The notes: generated from the sequence alone by a model not told the origin. Shown: positions 52,458 through 60,594, counted from the first letter of the stretch. The stretch is 64,000 nucleotides of DNA from JANMES01 sp038329865 (GCA_038329865.1 JBBQNK010000016.1:26253-90252); one strand, 5' to 3'. Program-made: numbers and translations.

Positions 52458-53504
52458 CTAAATGGTCCTCGGCATAGGTTCACCGGCGCGACGCCGCGCC
52501 AATCGCCATGCCGCCGGCAGTTGGCGGAATTTTTCCGCCGGCGATTGCGTCGGCGGGCCGGCGAAAACGTCGTAGTGCTGCCGCTCGATCGCGTGGAGTT
52601 GCCCCATCTGGCTCGCCACGATCGCTGATACCGCCAGCCGCGTGCCGTCGTCCGCGAGCCAGCTGATTCCGTCGGCCGACTCTTCAAACAGCTGATGCGC
52701 GCGGGCGATTTCGAACTTCATCAACTCGCGGAAGGGCTCGTTCACTATTCCGGCCGCCAGATCCTGCTGGCTGTATCGAAATCGCGCGAGATCTTCCAGC
52801 GGCAGGTAGATTTTTCCGAGGTCGCGGTCGGCCCGGATGTTCCGCAGGATGCTCGTGAGCCGAATCGCCTCGCCGAGTTGCATCGCTTTCTTGTGGCCGT
52901 CGCTGTGGGTGAAGCCCAGGACACTGCCGATGATTTCCGCGATCACGCCGCTGACGTTGTCGCAATATTTCCGCAGGCCGGTCCATGTTGCGAAACGCGT
53001 GACGCTCGCTTCCATTCGGCAACCTTCCGCCAGGTCGAGGAAGTATTGCTTGGGCACCGCGAACTCCCCGGTCGTGCGACGGAATGCTTCGAGCGCGTGT
53101 TGCGCTTCCGACCGCGATGCGACGGCCGGCAACTCAAGCTTGCCGTCGTAGATTTCGGTCAGCCGATCGCGAAACATCGCGAGGCGCGTTTCGAGTTCGT
53201 TCTCTTTGGCCGCTGATTCATCGGTCGGGGGCGGCGGGAGGGTTCCCAAATGTCGAGGCGAGACGACGGCCGGATGCTCTCGCAGGCCCGTACCAGTGTT
53301 GATCGCGTGATCGCCCAGACGGAGCGCCTCGCGGATCATGCAGCAGAACGCATAGACGGCAAACGTCGCCCGGCGCTTGGGCTTCGGGACGAAATATGAC
53401 ACGTAATAAAACCCGCCCGCGTTCCGCCGAGCAATCGTCGCCGCCGCTGCGAACGCGGGCTCGATTGCTTCATCGGATTGCGGATCAGTCGCGGCGGCGG
53501 TCAT
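52458..53504 (-). CDS. Squalene/phytoene synthase family protein lacking the first Asp-rich motif
   Basis: Trans-isoprenyl head-to-head synthase fold, 348 residues. The family landmarks YYVSYFVPKPKRRATFAVYAF near 33-53, the helix EFAVPKQYFLDLAEG and QLGEAIRLTSILRNIRADRD near 202-221 followed by YLPLEDLARF are clear. However, the DDxxD motif expected after YAFC is absent (the stretch reads CMIREALRLGD), and the second motif DxxxD reads NIRAD. It is therefore a divergent member, possibly inactive or acting with another subunit. It lies beside the CrtC-like gene. Confidence 0.82.
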   Translation of the reverse strand: MTAAATDPQSDEAIEPAFAAAATIARRNAGGFYYVSYFVPKPKRRATFAVYAFCCMIREALRLGDHAINTGTGLREHPAVVSPRHLGTLPPPPTDESAAKENELETRLAMFRDRLTEIYDGKLELPAVASRSEAQHALEAFRRTTGEFAVPKQYFLDLAEGCRMEASVTRFATWTGLRKYCDNVSGVIAEIIGSVLGFTHSDGHKKAMQLGEAIRLTSILRNIRADRDLGKIYLPLEDLARFRYSQQDLAAGIVNEPFRELMKFEIARAHQLFEESADGISWLADDGTRLAVSAIVASQMGQLHAIERQHYDVFAGPPTQSPAEKFRQLPAAWRLARRRAGEPMPRTI

Positions 53505-53570
53505 GCCGCCATCATTCTTGACGAACGCGGGAAATGCAACTCACGTCGGACAGAAAGGCAAAGAAGATAT

Positions 53571-53652
53571 GAACACAGAGACACAGAGGCACAGAGAAGA
53601 CAAAGGAAGAATATTTTCTGCTCTTCTCTGTGCCTCTGTGTCACTGTGTTCA
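53571..53652. repeat. Inverted repeat family C-like (GAACACAGAGACACAGAGGC)
   Basis: Arms of about 29 bases built of ACAGAG words with a short loop; ends eight bases before the mgtE stop. Similar word structure to 8822 and 30783 but AT-richer. Confidence 0.88.
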
Positions 53653-53659
53653 TCACAAA

Positions 53660-55279
53660 CTAAAGCAACGTTCCGTGCAGGATGATCGACGCGACCGTGA
53701 AGTAAATAATCAGCCCCGTCACGTCCACCAGCGTGGCGACGAATGGCGCGGAGGAAGTGGCCGGATCAAACCCGAGCCGACGCAGGATGAACGGCAGCAT
53801 CGAGCCCGCCAGCGAGCCCCACATGATCACGCCGATGAGCGAGAAGAGAACCGTCCAGCCGATGAGCATCCAGTGCGGGCCGTAGGCGGTTTGCTCGGGG
53901 TGAATGCCGGCCAGCTTCGCTCTGAGTGGCGCATCGGGAGACATGGCGGCCGGGAAAGTCAGAGGCGCGCCGGGCGGAATCGTACTGTTGCGCGAGATGA
54001 GGCTGCCAGCGGGAAACGTCACCGGCGCGTCGAGCACCACCGGCTGCGTAATGATCGTAGAGTTTTCGACTGCGCCTTCCGGCAGCTTGCCGGCCGACGT
54101 CTGGAAAAATCCGCCGACTGTCGGTACATGCGAGAGCCCTTGCCAAATCCCGATTCTTGCGAATCCGATGATGCCCAGGAACAAACCGAGCGCAAGGCCC
54201 GTGCGAATCTCCCGGCCGAACACGCGCCACCAGTCCTTCAGCTTCACTTCTCGCAGCGCGAGCGATCGGATGATAAGCGACGTTCCCTGCGAGCCGGAGT
54301 TGCCGCCGGAAGAAATGATCAGCGGCACGAAGAGCGCGACGACGGCCGCCTTTTCGATTTCGCCTTCGAAGTAGCCCATCGCGGTGGCGGTGAGCATTTC
54401 GCCGAGGAACAGCGCCGCAAGCCAGCCGCCGCGCTTTTTCACCATCGACCAGAAGCCGACATCAAAGTACGGCTTATCGAGTGCCTCGCTGCCGCCCATT
54501 TTTTGGATGTCGCTCGTCGCGCGCTTCTCGGCGTACTCGAGCACGTCGTCGCTGGTGAGAATGCCGAGCAGCTTCTGCTCCTTGTCCACCACCGGCAGCA
54601 CCAGCCGATCGTACCGCTCGAACGCCTGAACAACGTCGTCGCCGCTCGCGGTGGCTTCTACGAAAACCGGTGGGCGGTCTTCAATATCGCCGACCAACAT
54701 GTCCGGCTCGGCCAGCACGAGCGAGCCGAGTCGCAGGTCTTCCAGCAGGCGGCCGTGCTCGTTGATGAGGTAGATGACGGAAAGCGTTTCCTTGCCGCGG
54801 CCGGTTTTGCGAATGCGCTCGAGCGCCTCGCGCGCGGTGATGTCGGGCGGGAGCGCCACGTACTCGGGCGTCATGTACCGGCCGGCGGTGCGCTCGGGGT
54901 AGCCGAGCAGCGTGCGGGCCTCTTTGAGTTTCTCAGGCGTGAGCGTTTCCAGCAGTCGGCGGGTGACTTCGGCGGGGAGTTCTTCGAACAGCCGGGTGCG
55001 GTCGTCGGGCGCGATATCGTTCAGGATCGCTGTGATTTCCGGAGCGGAAAGCGATTCGACCAAGCCTTCCTGGTGATCGAGCGGCAGGTGTTCGAAAACC
55101 GTAGCCGCCCGTTCGCGCGGAAGCATTCGGAAGATGATCCCTTCGTCCTCGCTCGGCAGGTCGACGATCAGCTCGGCGATGTCGGCGGCGGGGATTTCCG
55201 TCAGCGCGTCGCGCAAGCCGTCCCAATCCTTGGCGGCGATGATTTCTTCGAAGTCGGCCTGGAGCAGTGTTCCGATCAT
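53660..55279 (-). CDS. mgtE: Magnesium transporter MgtE with extra periplasmic loop
   Basis: Mg2+ channel/transporter of 539 residues, larger than the usual 450. The N-terminal MgtE superhelical domain (1-125) is followed by two CBS domains (about 135-260, e.g. YMTPEYVALPPDIT and LGILTSDDVLEYAEK). Five membrane helices follow; the signature is DPATSSAPFVATLVDVTGLI near 505-524. The extra length comes from a loop of about 80 residues (near 390-470) between membrane helices, with two APxTFPA words. GGNSGSQGTSLIIRSLALRE near 335-354 is another family mark. Confidence 0.93.
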   Translation of the reverse strand: MIGTLLQADFEEIIAAKDWDGLRDALTEIPAADIAELIVDLPSEDEGIIFRMLPRERAATVFEHLPLDHQEGLVESLSAPEITAILNDIAPDDRTRLFEELPAEVTRRLLETLTPEKLKEARTLLGYPERTAGRYMTPEYVALPPDITAREALERIRKTGRGKETLSVIYLINEHGRLLEDLRLGSLVLAEPDMLVGDIEDRPPVFVEATASGDDVVQAFERYDRLVLPVVDKEQKLLGILTSDDVLEYAEKRATSDIQKMGGSEALDKPYFDVGFWSMVKKRGGWLAALFLGEMLTATAMGYFEGEIEKAAVVALFVPLIISSGGNSGSQGTSLIIRSLALREVKLKDWWRVFGREIRTGLALGLFLGIIGFARIGIWQGLSHVPTVGGFFQTSAGKLPEGAVENSTIITQPVVLDAPVTFPAGSLISRNSTIPPGAPLTFPAAMSPDAPLRAKLAGIHPEQTAYGPHWMLIGWTVLFSLIGVIMWGSLAGSMLPFILRRLGFDPATSSAPFVATLVDVTGLIIYFTVASIILHGTLL

Positions 55280-55422
55280 AAAACCTCGGCGCGCGTGAGA
55301 TGTGGTTGCCGGACCGAATGAGAAGATGGCAAGGCCGCTTGCCGCACCGCGGCGGTGAGATTTTCACCTCGCGAGACCGCAAGCGCCCCGAAAGTAACTC
55401 TGTGCCAACTCTGCGGAAGGTT

Positions 55423-56784
55423 TTACAGCCCCGTGAGCTGATTTTCCAGAAATGCGATTTGCCGGGCGACGTCGTGGTCGTCCACGCAATCCTTGGTGAC
55501 GGTGCGAACGGCGTGCAGCACCGTGGTGTGATCGCGCCCGCCGAAGTACCCGCCGATTTCTTCGAGGCTGAACCGCGTGTGCCGACGGGCGAGGTACATG
55601 CACACCTGCCGCGGGAACGCGATGCTCTTGTGACGCTTCTTGCTCTGCAGATCATTCAGCCGCACGCTGTAGTACTTGGTGACGGCCTCGAAGATCTGCT
55701 GAACGGTGATGCGCTTCTGTTCCGGTGTGGCGGCTTCACCCAGGGCGGCCTTGGCGAGATCGAGATCGATATGGCCGTTCTGTAGAGACGCGTTGCCCTG
55801 GATCTTGGTGATCGCGCCTTCGAGCTCGCGCGTGTTGTTCTCCACCTTGGCCGCGACGTAGCAGAGCACGTCTTCCGGCAGAACCAATCCCCGCATACGG
55901 GCCTTCTTCTGCAGGATGGCGAGGCGTGTCTCGTAGCAAGGCTTATCGATCTTCGCGACCAGGCCCCAGTTGAAGCGGCTGACCAATCGTTCTTCCAGCT
56001 CGGGAATCTCACTCGGCGGGCAGTCGGCGGACAGGATGATCTGCTTGTGCCCCTGATAGAGCGTGTTGAACGTGTGGAAAAACTCCTCCTGCGTGCGATC
56101 TCGCCCGGCCAGGAAGTGGATGTCGTCGATCACCAGCAGATCCACATGGCGGTAGCGGAAACGGAACTGGTGCATGTCGTTGTTTTCAACCGCCAGAATG
56201 AACTGGTTGATGAAGCTGTCGCACGACAGATAAAGAATGCGCGCGTCATTCTGTTTCTCCAGCACGCGCTGGCAGATCGCCTGTAGCAGATGCGTCTTGC
56301 CCAGTCCGACTCCGCCATGAATAAACAACGGGTTGTAGGCGCGCCCCGGCGAGTCCCCCACCGCCAGCGATGCCGCATGGCCGAGGCGGTTGCACGGGCC
56401 GGTGACGAAGTTGTCGAACGTGTAATCCGGGTTAAGCAGCAGTGGCTGCTCCCCTTCATTAAAAACCCCGCCGCGCGGCAGGTTGTCGCAATGAAAGCTG
56501 ACCGACACCAGCCGCCCGGTAACCGTCTGCGCGGCGGCCGTGAACGGTTGCTGGCACTGGCTCTGGCAGAAGTTGAGCTGCGCCGCGGTGAGGACCGTGA
56601 CCTGGATCACCCCGTTGGTGAGTTGGCGCGGACTCATCTGATCGAACCAGACGCGGTTGAGCGTTGGGTGCTGCATCCGAACGGATTGCAGAATGCGTTG
56701 CCAAGTCGCCTGGTCGAACACCGGTGGTTCGATGGCGCGACGTGTCGAAGGCTCGCGTGCCGTGGGCGAGTGCGTCGAAATCAT
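55423..56784 (-). CDS. dnaA: Chromosomal replication initiator protein DnaA
   Basis: AAA+ initiator of replication, 453 residues. Domain I is near 25-100; Walker A is GGVGLGKTHLLQAI near 158-171, Walker B is VDLLVIDDIHFLAG near 216-229, and sensor 1 is IILSADCPPSEIPEL near 254-268. Domain IV ends with the DNA-binding signature FGGRDHTTVLHAVRTV near 420-435. The start at 56784 follows an AAAGAGAA purine run. The gene is not next to dnaN or recF here; uracil-DNA glycosylase and mgtE are neighbours. Confidence 0.95.
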   Translation of the reverse strand: MISTHSPTAREPSTRRAIEPPVFDQATWQRILQSVRMQHPTLNRVWFDQMSPRQLTNGVIQVTVLTAAQLNFCQSQCQQPFTAAAQTVTGRLVSVSFHCDNLPRGGVFNEGEQPLLLNPDYTFDNFVTGPCNRLGHAASLAVGDSPGRAYNPLFIHGGVGLGKTHLLQAICQRVLEKQNDARILYLSCDSFINQFILAVENNDMHQFRFRYRHVDLLVIDDIHFLAGRDRTQEEFFHTFNTLYQGHKQIILSADCPPSEIPELEERLVSRFNWGLVAKIDKPCYETRLAILQKKARMRGLVLPEDVLCYVAAKVENNTRELEGAITKIQGNASLQNGHIDLDLAKAALGEAATPEQKRITVQQIFEAVTKYYSVRLNDLQSKKRHKSIAFPRQVCMYLARRHTRFSLEEIGGYFGGRDHTTVLHAVRTVTKDCVDDHDVARQIAFLENQLTGL

Positions 56785-57150
56785 GAATTCTCTTTTTTCT
56801 TTAGACCGAGATTAAAGTGATCGAGGCAACCAGAGTTGAACGAACTCCACGCTCCTGCGAGTTGCCGCGCGGACTGTAGCAGATCACTCACTACAACCCA
56901 AAAACTTATTTGCTGAATGACAACAGTACGCATTCGTGCGCGATGCGTTCGAACAATTAAAAGAAATCTTTGTGTTCATGTCGCCCACCAGTTTGAAATT
57001 CCGCCACGCGAAAAACCACGAAGTGTCCATCGCATACATGTCACAGTTTGATCGCGGGCGGGTATCATGCGCGCGAATTTTTCGGACGCAAGCGACCGAA
57101 AGACTAACACGCAAAAAATGGGTGGAACTACCCAGAGAATTTTGTTTTCG
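56785..57150. other. 366-base gap upstream of dnaA, no recognised element
   Basis: The region is less GC-rich than its surroundings and contains T-rich and A-rich short tracts. I searched by eye for TTATNCACA boxes on both strands and found none, so it is not supported as oriC. It presumably carries the dnaA promoter. Confidence 0.5.
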
Positions 57151-57996
57151 TCAGATCGATTCCGTTTTTTTTGCGCTGCCCTTGAGACCCAGCAGACCCA
57201 TCACCTGCTGAAGATCGCTCCATACCGCCGCTCGTGTTTGCGGCGTGTAACTACGCAATACGTAAGACGGGTGGTAGGTCGGCATGATCTTGAGCCCGCG
57301 CCAATCATGAAATTGGCCGCGCATTTTTCCCATCGACAGATCGAGCTGCAAAATAAATCGTGTGGCAGGCAGGCCGAGCGTCACGATCACTTTCGGGCGC
57401 ACCGTCTCGATCTGCTCCATGAGATACGGCGTGCAGGCTGCGGTCTCATCAGGCATCGGTGCGCGATTATTAGGCGGACGACACTTCACGATATTTGCGA
57501 TGTACGTTTGCTCGCGCTGCAAGCCCATGGCGGCGATCATCTTATCGAGCAGCTGTCCGGCCCGCCCAACAAACGGGCGGCCTGAGAGATCCTCATTCTC
57601 GCCCGGGCCTTCACCAATGAACATGAGTTGCGCGTCTACATCGCCTTCGCCGAAGACGGTTTTCGTGCGCGTCTCGCAGAGCCGGCATTTCGGGCAGCCG
57701 CGGACTTGCGATTCATCGAGTTGCACGAGTTTGGTCTGTTTTTTTTCTTTCGAAAGGATCGGCGCGGTGAACGGCGACAAAAGAATCGGCTGCACGACAG
57801 GCGTTCTCATCGTAGCGTCATAATTCGCCGCCGGTTGCTGCGTAGGACGGATTTGCGCGCGCGGCGGGACAGCGGCGCGAGTCTCAACTGTGGCCCCCAA
57901 CTGAACTTCAGCGCCATCCGGTTGACCGGAGCTGCGGATCGACTCCAGGCCGAACGCGCGCTCCGCGGAAAGAAAAAGTCGCAAACGTGGATTCAT
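57151..57996 (-). CDS. Family 4 uracil-DNA glycosylase (iron-sulfur type)
   Basis: Removes uracil from DNA. Of 281 residues, about 85-270 form the UDG domain: GCPKCRLCETR near 99-109 gives the first two cluster cysteines, GEGPGENEDLSGRPFVGRAGQLLD near 127-150 the active-site motif, IVKCRPPNNRAPMPDE near 168-183 the further cysteines (together with one near 187), and MPTYHPSYVLR near 238-248 the conserved histidine. The N-terminal 90 residues are a low-complexity extension. It is divergently oriented to the RNA and DHS genes. Confidence 0.92.
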   Translation of the reverse strand: MNPRLRLFLSAERAFGLESIRSSGQPDGAEVQLGATVETRAAVPPRAQIRPTQQPAANYDATMRTPVVQPILLSPFTAPILSKEKKQTKLVQLDESQVRGCPKCRLCETRTKTVFGEGDVDAQLMFIGEGPGENEDLSGRPFVGRAGQLLDKMIAAMGLQREQTYIANIVKCRPPNNRAPMPDETAACTPYLMEQIETVRPKVIVTLGLPATRFILQLDLSMGKMRGQFHDWRGLKIMPTYHPSYVLRSYTPQTRAAVWSDLQQVMGLLGLKGSAKKTESI

Positions 57997-58063
57997 GATC
58001 AGAATGCTCGCCGCGCATCGTAGAAAAAAAATATTAAATTGACATGCCGCAACGAAGTTTTTC

Positions 58064-58090
58064 TTGACTCACGTGAAAAATCGCTAGAAT
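58064..58090 (+). promoter_or_regulatory. Sigma70-type promoter for the structured RNA
   Basis: TTGACT at 58064-58069 and TAGAAT at 58085-58090 are 15 bases apart; transcription would start near 58098. A second TTGACA lies at 58039-58044. The spacing is a little short but both boxes are close to consensus. Confidence 0.6.
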
Positions 58091-58097
58091 GTATTTC

Positions 58098-58197
58098 GTA
58101 CAGAGCCACCCCGGTCCGCAATGGCGGGTGTTAGAGCGAGGCAAGTCGCCGAAACTCAAAACACACCGTAGCGTGCCGAGGTGGCTTTTTTGTTTTT
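58098..58197 (+). ncRNA. Putative ~100-nt structured RNA or attenuator leader
   Basis: A closing stem AGCCACC (58104-58110) with GGTGGCT (58180-58186) is followed by TTTTTTGTTTTT, so the outer stem doubles as an intrinsic terminator. Inside are three more stems: CCGC-AATG-GCGG (58116-58127), GTGTT/AACAC (58128-58132 with 58160-58164), and GCGA-GGCAAG-TCGC (58136-58149) nested within it. This gives a branched fold. It is preceded by a good promoter and followed by the DHS-like gene, so it may be a small RNA or a terminating riboswitch-like leader. It does not match SRP, 6S, tmRNA or the common riboswitches known to me. Confidence 0.6.
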
Positions 58198-58213
58198 ACT
58201 GGTCACTGCGTTT

Positions 58214-58271
58214 CGTAGCCACGAGCACAAGCTCGTGGGTTGAAGACCACGAGCTTGTGCTCGTGGCTACG
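58214..58271. repeat. Perfect 25-bp inverted repeat in the DHS leader
   Basis: The arms CGTAGCCACGAGCACAAGCT and so on at 58214-58238 and 58247-58271 match exactly after complementing, with an 8-base loop. It ends about 13 bases before the GGAG ribosome site (58284-58287), so if transcribed it sits in the 5' leader. Confidence 0.93.
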
Positions 58272-58297
58272 AATCAAGATTTTTTTGGAGAATCAAT

Positions 58298-59404
58298 ATG
58301 GCTCACGACAACAAATCACTCAACACCACGCCCATGAAGGCCGGCAACACCGCCGCCAAACAGGCGTTTCTTGCACTCGGCACGATCGATCACATCGACA
58401 TCACCAAAAACGCCGGCATCCTGCCCGTCGTCGAGGCGATGAAGGGCATGGCCTTCTCCGCCCGCGACCTCGGCCGCGCTTCGGAAATCTACGACCGCAT
58501 GCTTAAGGACACCGACTGCGGCGTGATCCTCACCCTGGCCGGCTCGCTCATCTCGGCGGGCTTGAAAAAAGTCATCGTCGATATGATCCGCAATAACATG
58601 GTCGATGCGATCGTCTCCACCGGCGCGAACATCGTCGACCAGGACTTCTTCGAATCGCTCGGCTTCAAGCACTACATCGCCGCCGACGAACTCAAGAGCG
58701 GCGCGCACGACGGCCAGCTCCGCGACTGCGCTCTCGACCGCATCTACGACACGCTGATTGACGAAGAAGAGCTCCGCATCTGCGACGAAACCACGCAGAA
58801 GATTTTCGACGAGCTCGAACCCAAGGCCTACTCCAGCCGCGAGCTGACCAAGGCCATGGGCGAGTACCTCGACAAAAACGGCGGGCCGAAGTGTAAGGAC
58901 AGCATCATCTATGAAGCGTTCAAGCGCGACGTGCCGATCTTCTGCCCGGCGATCAACGACTGCTCCGCCGGCTTCGGCCTGGTGGCCCATGCCGTCGCCC
59001 GCCCCGACAACCACATGAGCTGGGACGGCGGCAAGGATTTCTACGAGCTCACACAGCTCAAGATCAAGAACCCGACGACCGGCCTGCTCATGATCGGCGG
59101 CGGCGTGCCGAAAAACTTCACGCAGGACATCGTCGTCTGCGCCGAAGTGCTCGGCCACGACGCGCCGATGCACAAGTACGCGATCCAGATCACCGTCGCC
59201 GACGTCCGCGACGGCGCTCTATCCAGCAGCACGCTGAAAGAAGCCAGCAGTTGGGGCAAGGTCGATACCGTGTACGAGCAGATGGTCTTCAGCGAAGCGA
59301 CGATCGCCGTCCCACTGATCGTCGGCTACGCGTACCACAAGGGTTCGTGGAAGGCCCGCACCGGCAAGCGCTGGGCGCAGCACCTGGAACCGGTGGCCGT
59401 TTAA
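58298..59404 (+). CDS. Deoxyhypusine-synthase-like protein
   Basis: A 368-residue NAD-dependent enzyme of the DHS family. The NAD-binding parts include TLAGSLISAGLKKVIVDMI near 76-94, STGANIVDQDFFESLG near 106-121 and GLLMIGGGVPKN near 263-274. The catalytic lysine is conserved as K321 in SSWGKV, and the SWDGG-like HMSWDGGKDFYELTQL lies near 236-251. Bacteria have no hypusinated eIF5A, so homologues of this type are thought to act in polyamine (homospermidine or deoxyhypusine-like) reactions; the exact reaction here is unknown. The ATG at 58298 has GGAG 10 bases upstream. Confidence 0.88.
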   Translation: MAHDNKSLNTTPMKAGNTAAKQAFLALGTIDHIDITKNAGILPVVEAMKGMAFSARDLGRASEIYDRMLKDTDCGVILTLAGSLISAGLKKVIVDMIRNNMVDAIVSTGANIVDQDFFESLGFKHYIAADELKSGAHDGQLRDCALDRIYDTLIDEEELRICDETTQKIFDELEPKAYSSRELTKAMGEYLDKNGGPKCKDSIIYEAFKRDVPIFCPAINDCSAGFGLVAHAVARPDNHMSWDGGKDFYELTQLKIKNPTTGLLMIGGGVPKNFTQDIVVCAEVLGHDAPMHKYAIQITVADVRDGALSSSTLKEASSWGKVDTVYEQMVFSEATIAVPLIVGYAYHKGSWKARTGKRWAQHLEPVAV

Positions 59405-59430
59405 GTTTTCCCTTTTTGATTTTAAAAATG

Positions 59431-59470
59431 AAGCAGCGGCGGTCGAAAGATCGACGCTGCTTTTTTATTT
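59431..59470 (+). terminator. Intrinsic terminator of the DHS-like gene
   Basis: AGCAGCG (59432-59438) pairs with CGCTGCT (59455-59461), with an inner TCGA stem, followed by TTTTTT. A canonical Rho-independent terminator. Confidence 0.9.
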
Positions 59471-59501
59471 TCGTAAATAGGCGATGAACGATGCCCTACT
59501 C

Positions 59502-59576
59502 GTCATCCTGAGATACTCCGAAGAATCTGGCATCCATGTCAGGTCGGCTAGATCCTTCGGAGTACTTCAGGATGAC
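59502..59576. repeat. Inverted repeat family A, copy 4
   Basis: Arms GTCATCCTGAGATACTCCGA and TCGGAGTACTTCAGGATGAC flank a spacer of about 35 bases, between convergent genes and after a true terminator. Confidence 0.9.
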
Positions 59577-59604
59577 GAGCGGCGACGAAATGCATTCCTA
59601 AACG

Positions 59605-60432
59605 TTACGTTGCCAGCGCAGCTTCCAGGAGTTCGCTTACTTCCCGCACGAATTTTCCTTTCATCCGCTTGCCGTATTCTTGAACGCCGCCAGATGCGAG
59701 CGGGCCGGTGACGTGTGGGTTGCCGGGTTTGGCCTGGCCCCATTTTTCGAGGAACTCGCCGTTGTTGGTGTCGGTCCGCAGGAAATGGAATGCGGCCCCG
59801 GCGCGGTCCTTGTCGGTGCTGTTGCCGCGCGTGCAGTGCGGCGTGCCGTAGCAGAAGAAGAGCACGCCGCCGGCTTTCAACTCTACGGGTACGGCTTTTT
59901 TCTCATCGGGGAAGCAGCGGATGTGGTGATCGCTGTTCGGATCGCGCTGGTGTTCGAGCTTCTCGTTGAAACTATCCGGGATCACTTCCATCGTGCCGCT
60001 GGCCAGCGTTGCGTCGTGTACCGCGATCCACAACGCGGTGCCCTGCATGGGATTTTGCAGCTTGAAGTAAGCGTTGTCCTGGTGCCAATTGGTTCCCGCG
60101 CCGTCTTTGGCGGGCTTGAGAAACACTTGGTCGAGATGCAGGCGGGCCGGCTCGCCGATCAGCGCGGTGATGGCGGAGACGACGCGCTCGTCAAAGGGGA
60201 GCGCCTTGAACAAGTCGCTCTTGTCATACATCGGGCACAACTGGAGGTTGCGCACGGCCGTGGAAGTGGTTTTGCCATCGCCGGCGGTGGAAACATTGCG
60301 AACAAGGCCTGTGCGCTTGAATCGTTCGATCTCCAGCTGCATGGCCCGGGCTTCCTGGGGCGTGAAGAATCCGTTGACGGCAACATACCCGTGCTCCTTG
60401 AAGAATTTCACCTGATCGGCAGTCAATGACAC
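59605..60432 (-). CDS. Phytanoyl-CoA dioxygenase (PhyH) family protein
   Basis: Fe(II)/2-oxoglutarate-dependent oxygenase of 275 residues. The iron site is H117-x-D119 in NWHQDNAYF and a distal histidine in YGTPHCTRGNST near 200-210; the 2-oxoglutarate arginine follows near RAGAAFHF. The N-terminal helix starts LTADQVKFFKEHGYVAVNGF, the family hallmark. The substrate is unknown. It is directly downstream, in the same direction, of an AraC regulator, a pairing frequent in Planctomycetota. Confidence 0.88.
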   Translation of the reverse strand: MSLTADQVKFFKEHGYVAVNGFFTPQEARAMQLEIERFKRTGLVRNVSTAGDGKTTSTAVRNLQLCPMYDKSDLFKALPFDERVVSAITALIGEPARLHLDQVFLKPAKDGAGTNWHQDNAYFKLQNPMQGTALWIAVHDATLASGTMEVIPDSFNEKLEHQRDPNSDHHIRCFPDEKKAVPVELKAGGVLFFCYGTPHCTRGNSTDKDRAGAAFHFLRTDTNNGEFLEKWGQAKPGNPHVTGPLASGGVQEYGKRMKGKFVREVSELLEAALAT

Positions 60433-60594
60433 GCGTGCTCCTTGGTTGCGGTGCGAGAAGTATGGCTTTCGATCGCGGCGGATGCTTTAGCGGGCGTGGA
60501 ATGTCTTGTCGCTCGGGTGGAAACTGCCGCGAAGGCGCAAGCGACTCCGCCGCCCGATCGACTGCGACAGCTCGCTTGCGGCTTCGAGGACATC

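Larger units (their letters stand above)
57997..58297. other. 301-base gap holding a promoter, a structured RNA and a perfect hairpin
   Basis: Between the start codons of the divergent uracil-DNA glycosylase and DHS-like genes. It contains, in order: a T/A-rich stretch, a promoter (58064-58090), a folded RNA with intrinsic terminator (58098-58197), and a perfect 25-bp inverted repeat (58214-58271) followed by the DHS ribosome site. Each is entered separately. Confidence 0.6.

Noticed and set aside
56785..57150. Replication origin next to dnaA
   Set aside because: No DnaA boxes were visible and dnaN/recF are absent; composition alone is not enough.
58098..58197. Small SRP (4.5S) RNA or 6S RNA
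   Set aside because: The conserved SRP loop (GGTCCGGAAGGAAGCAGC-type) is missing, and the RNA is branched and too short for 6S.
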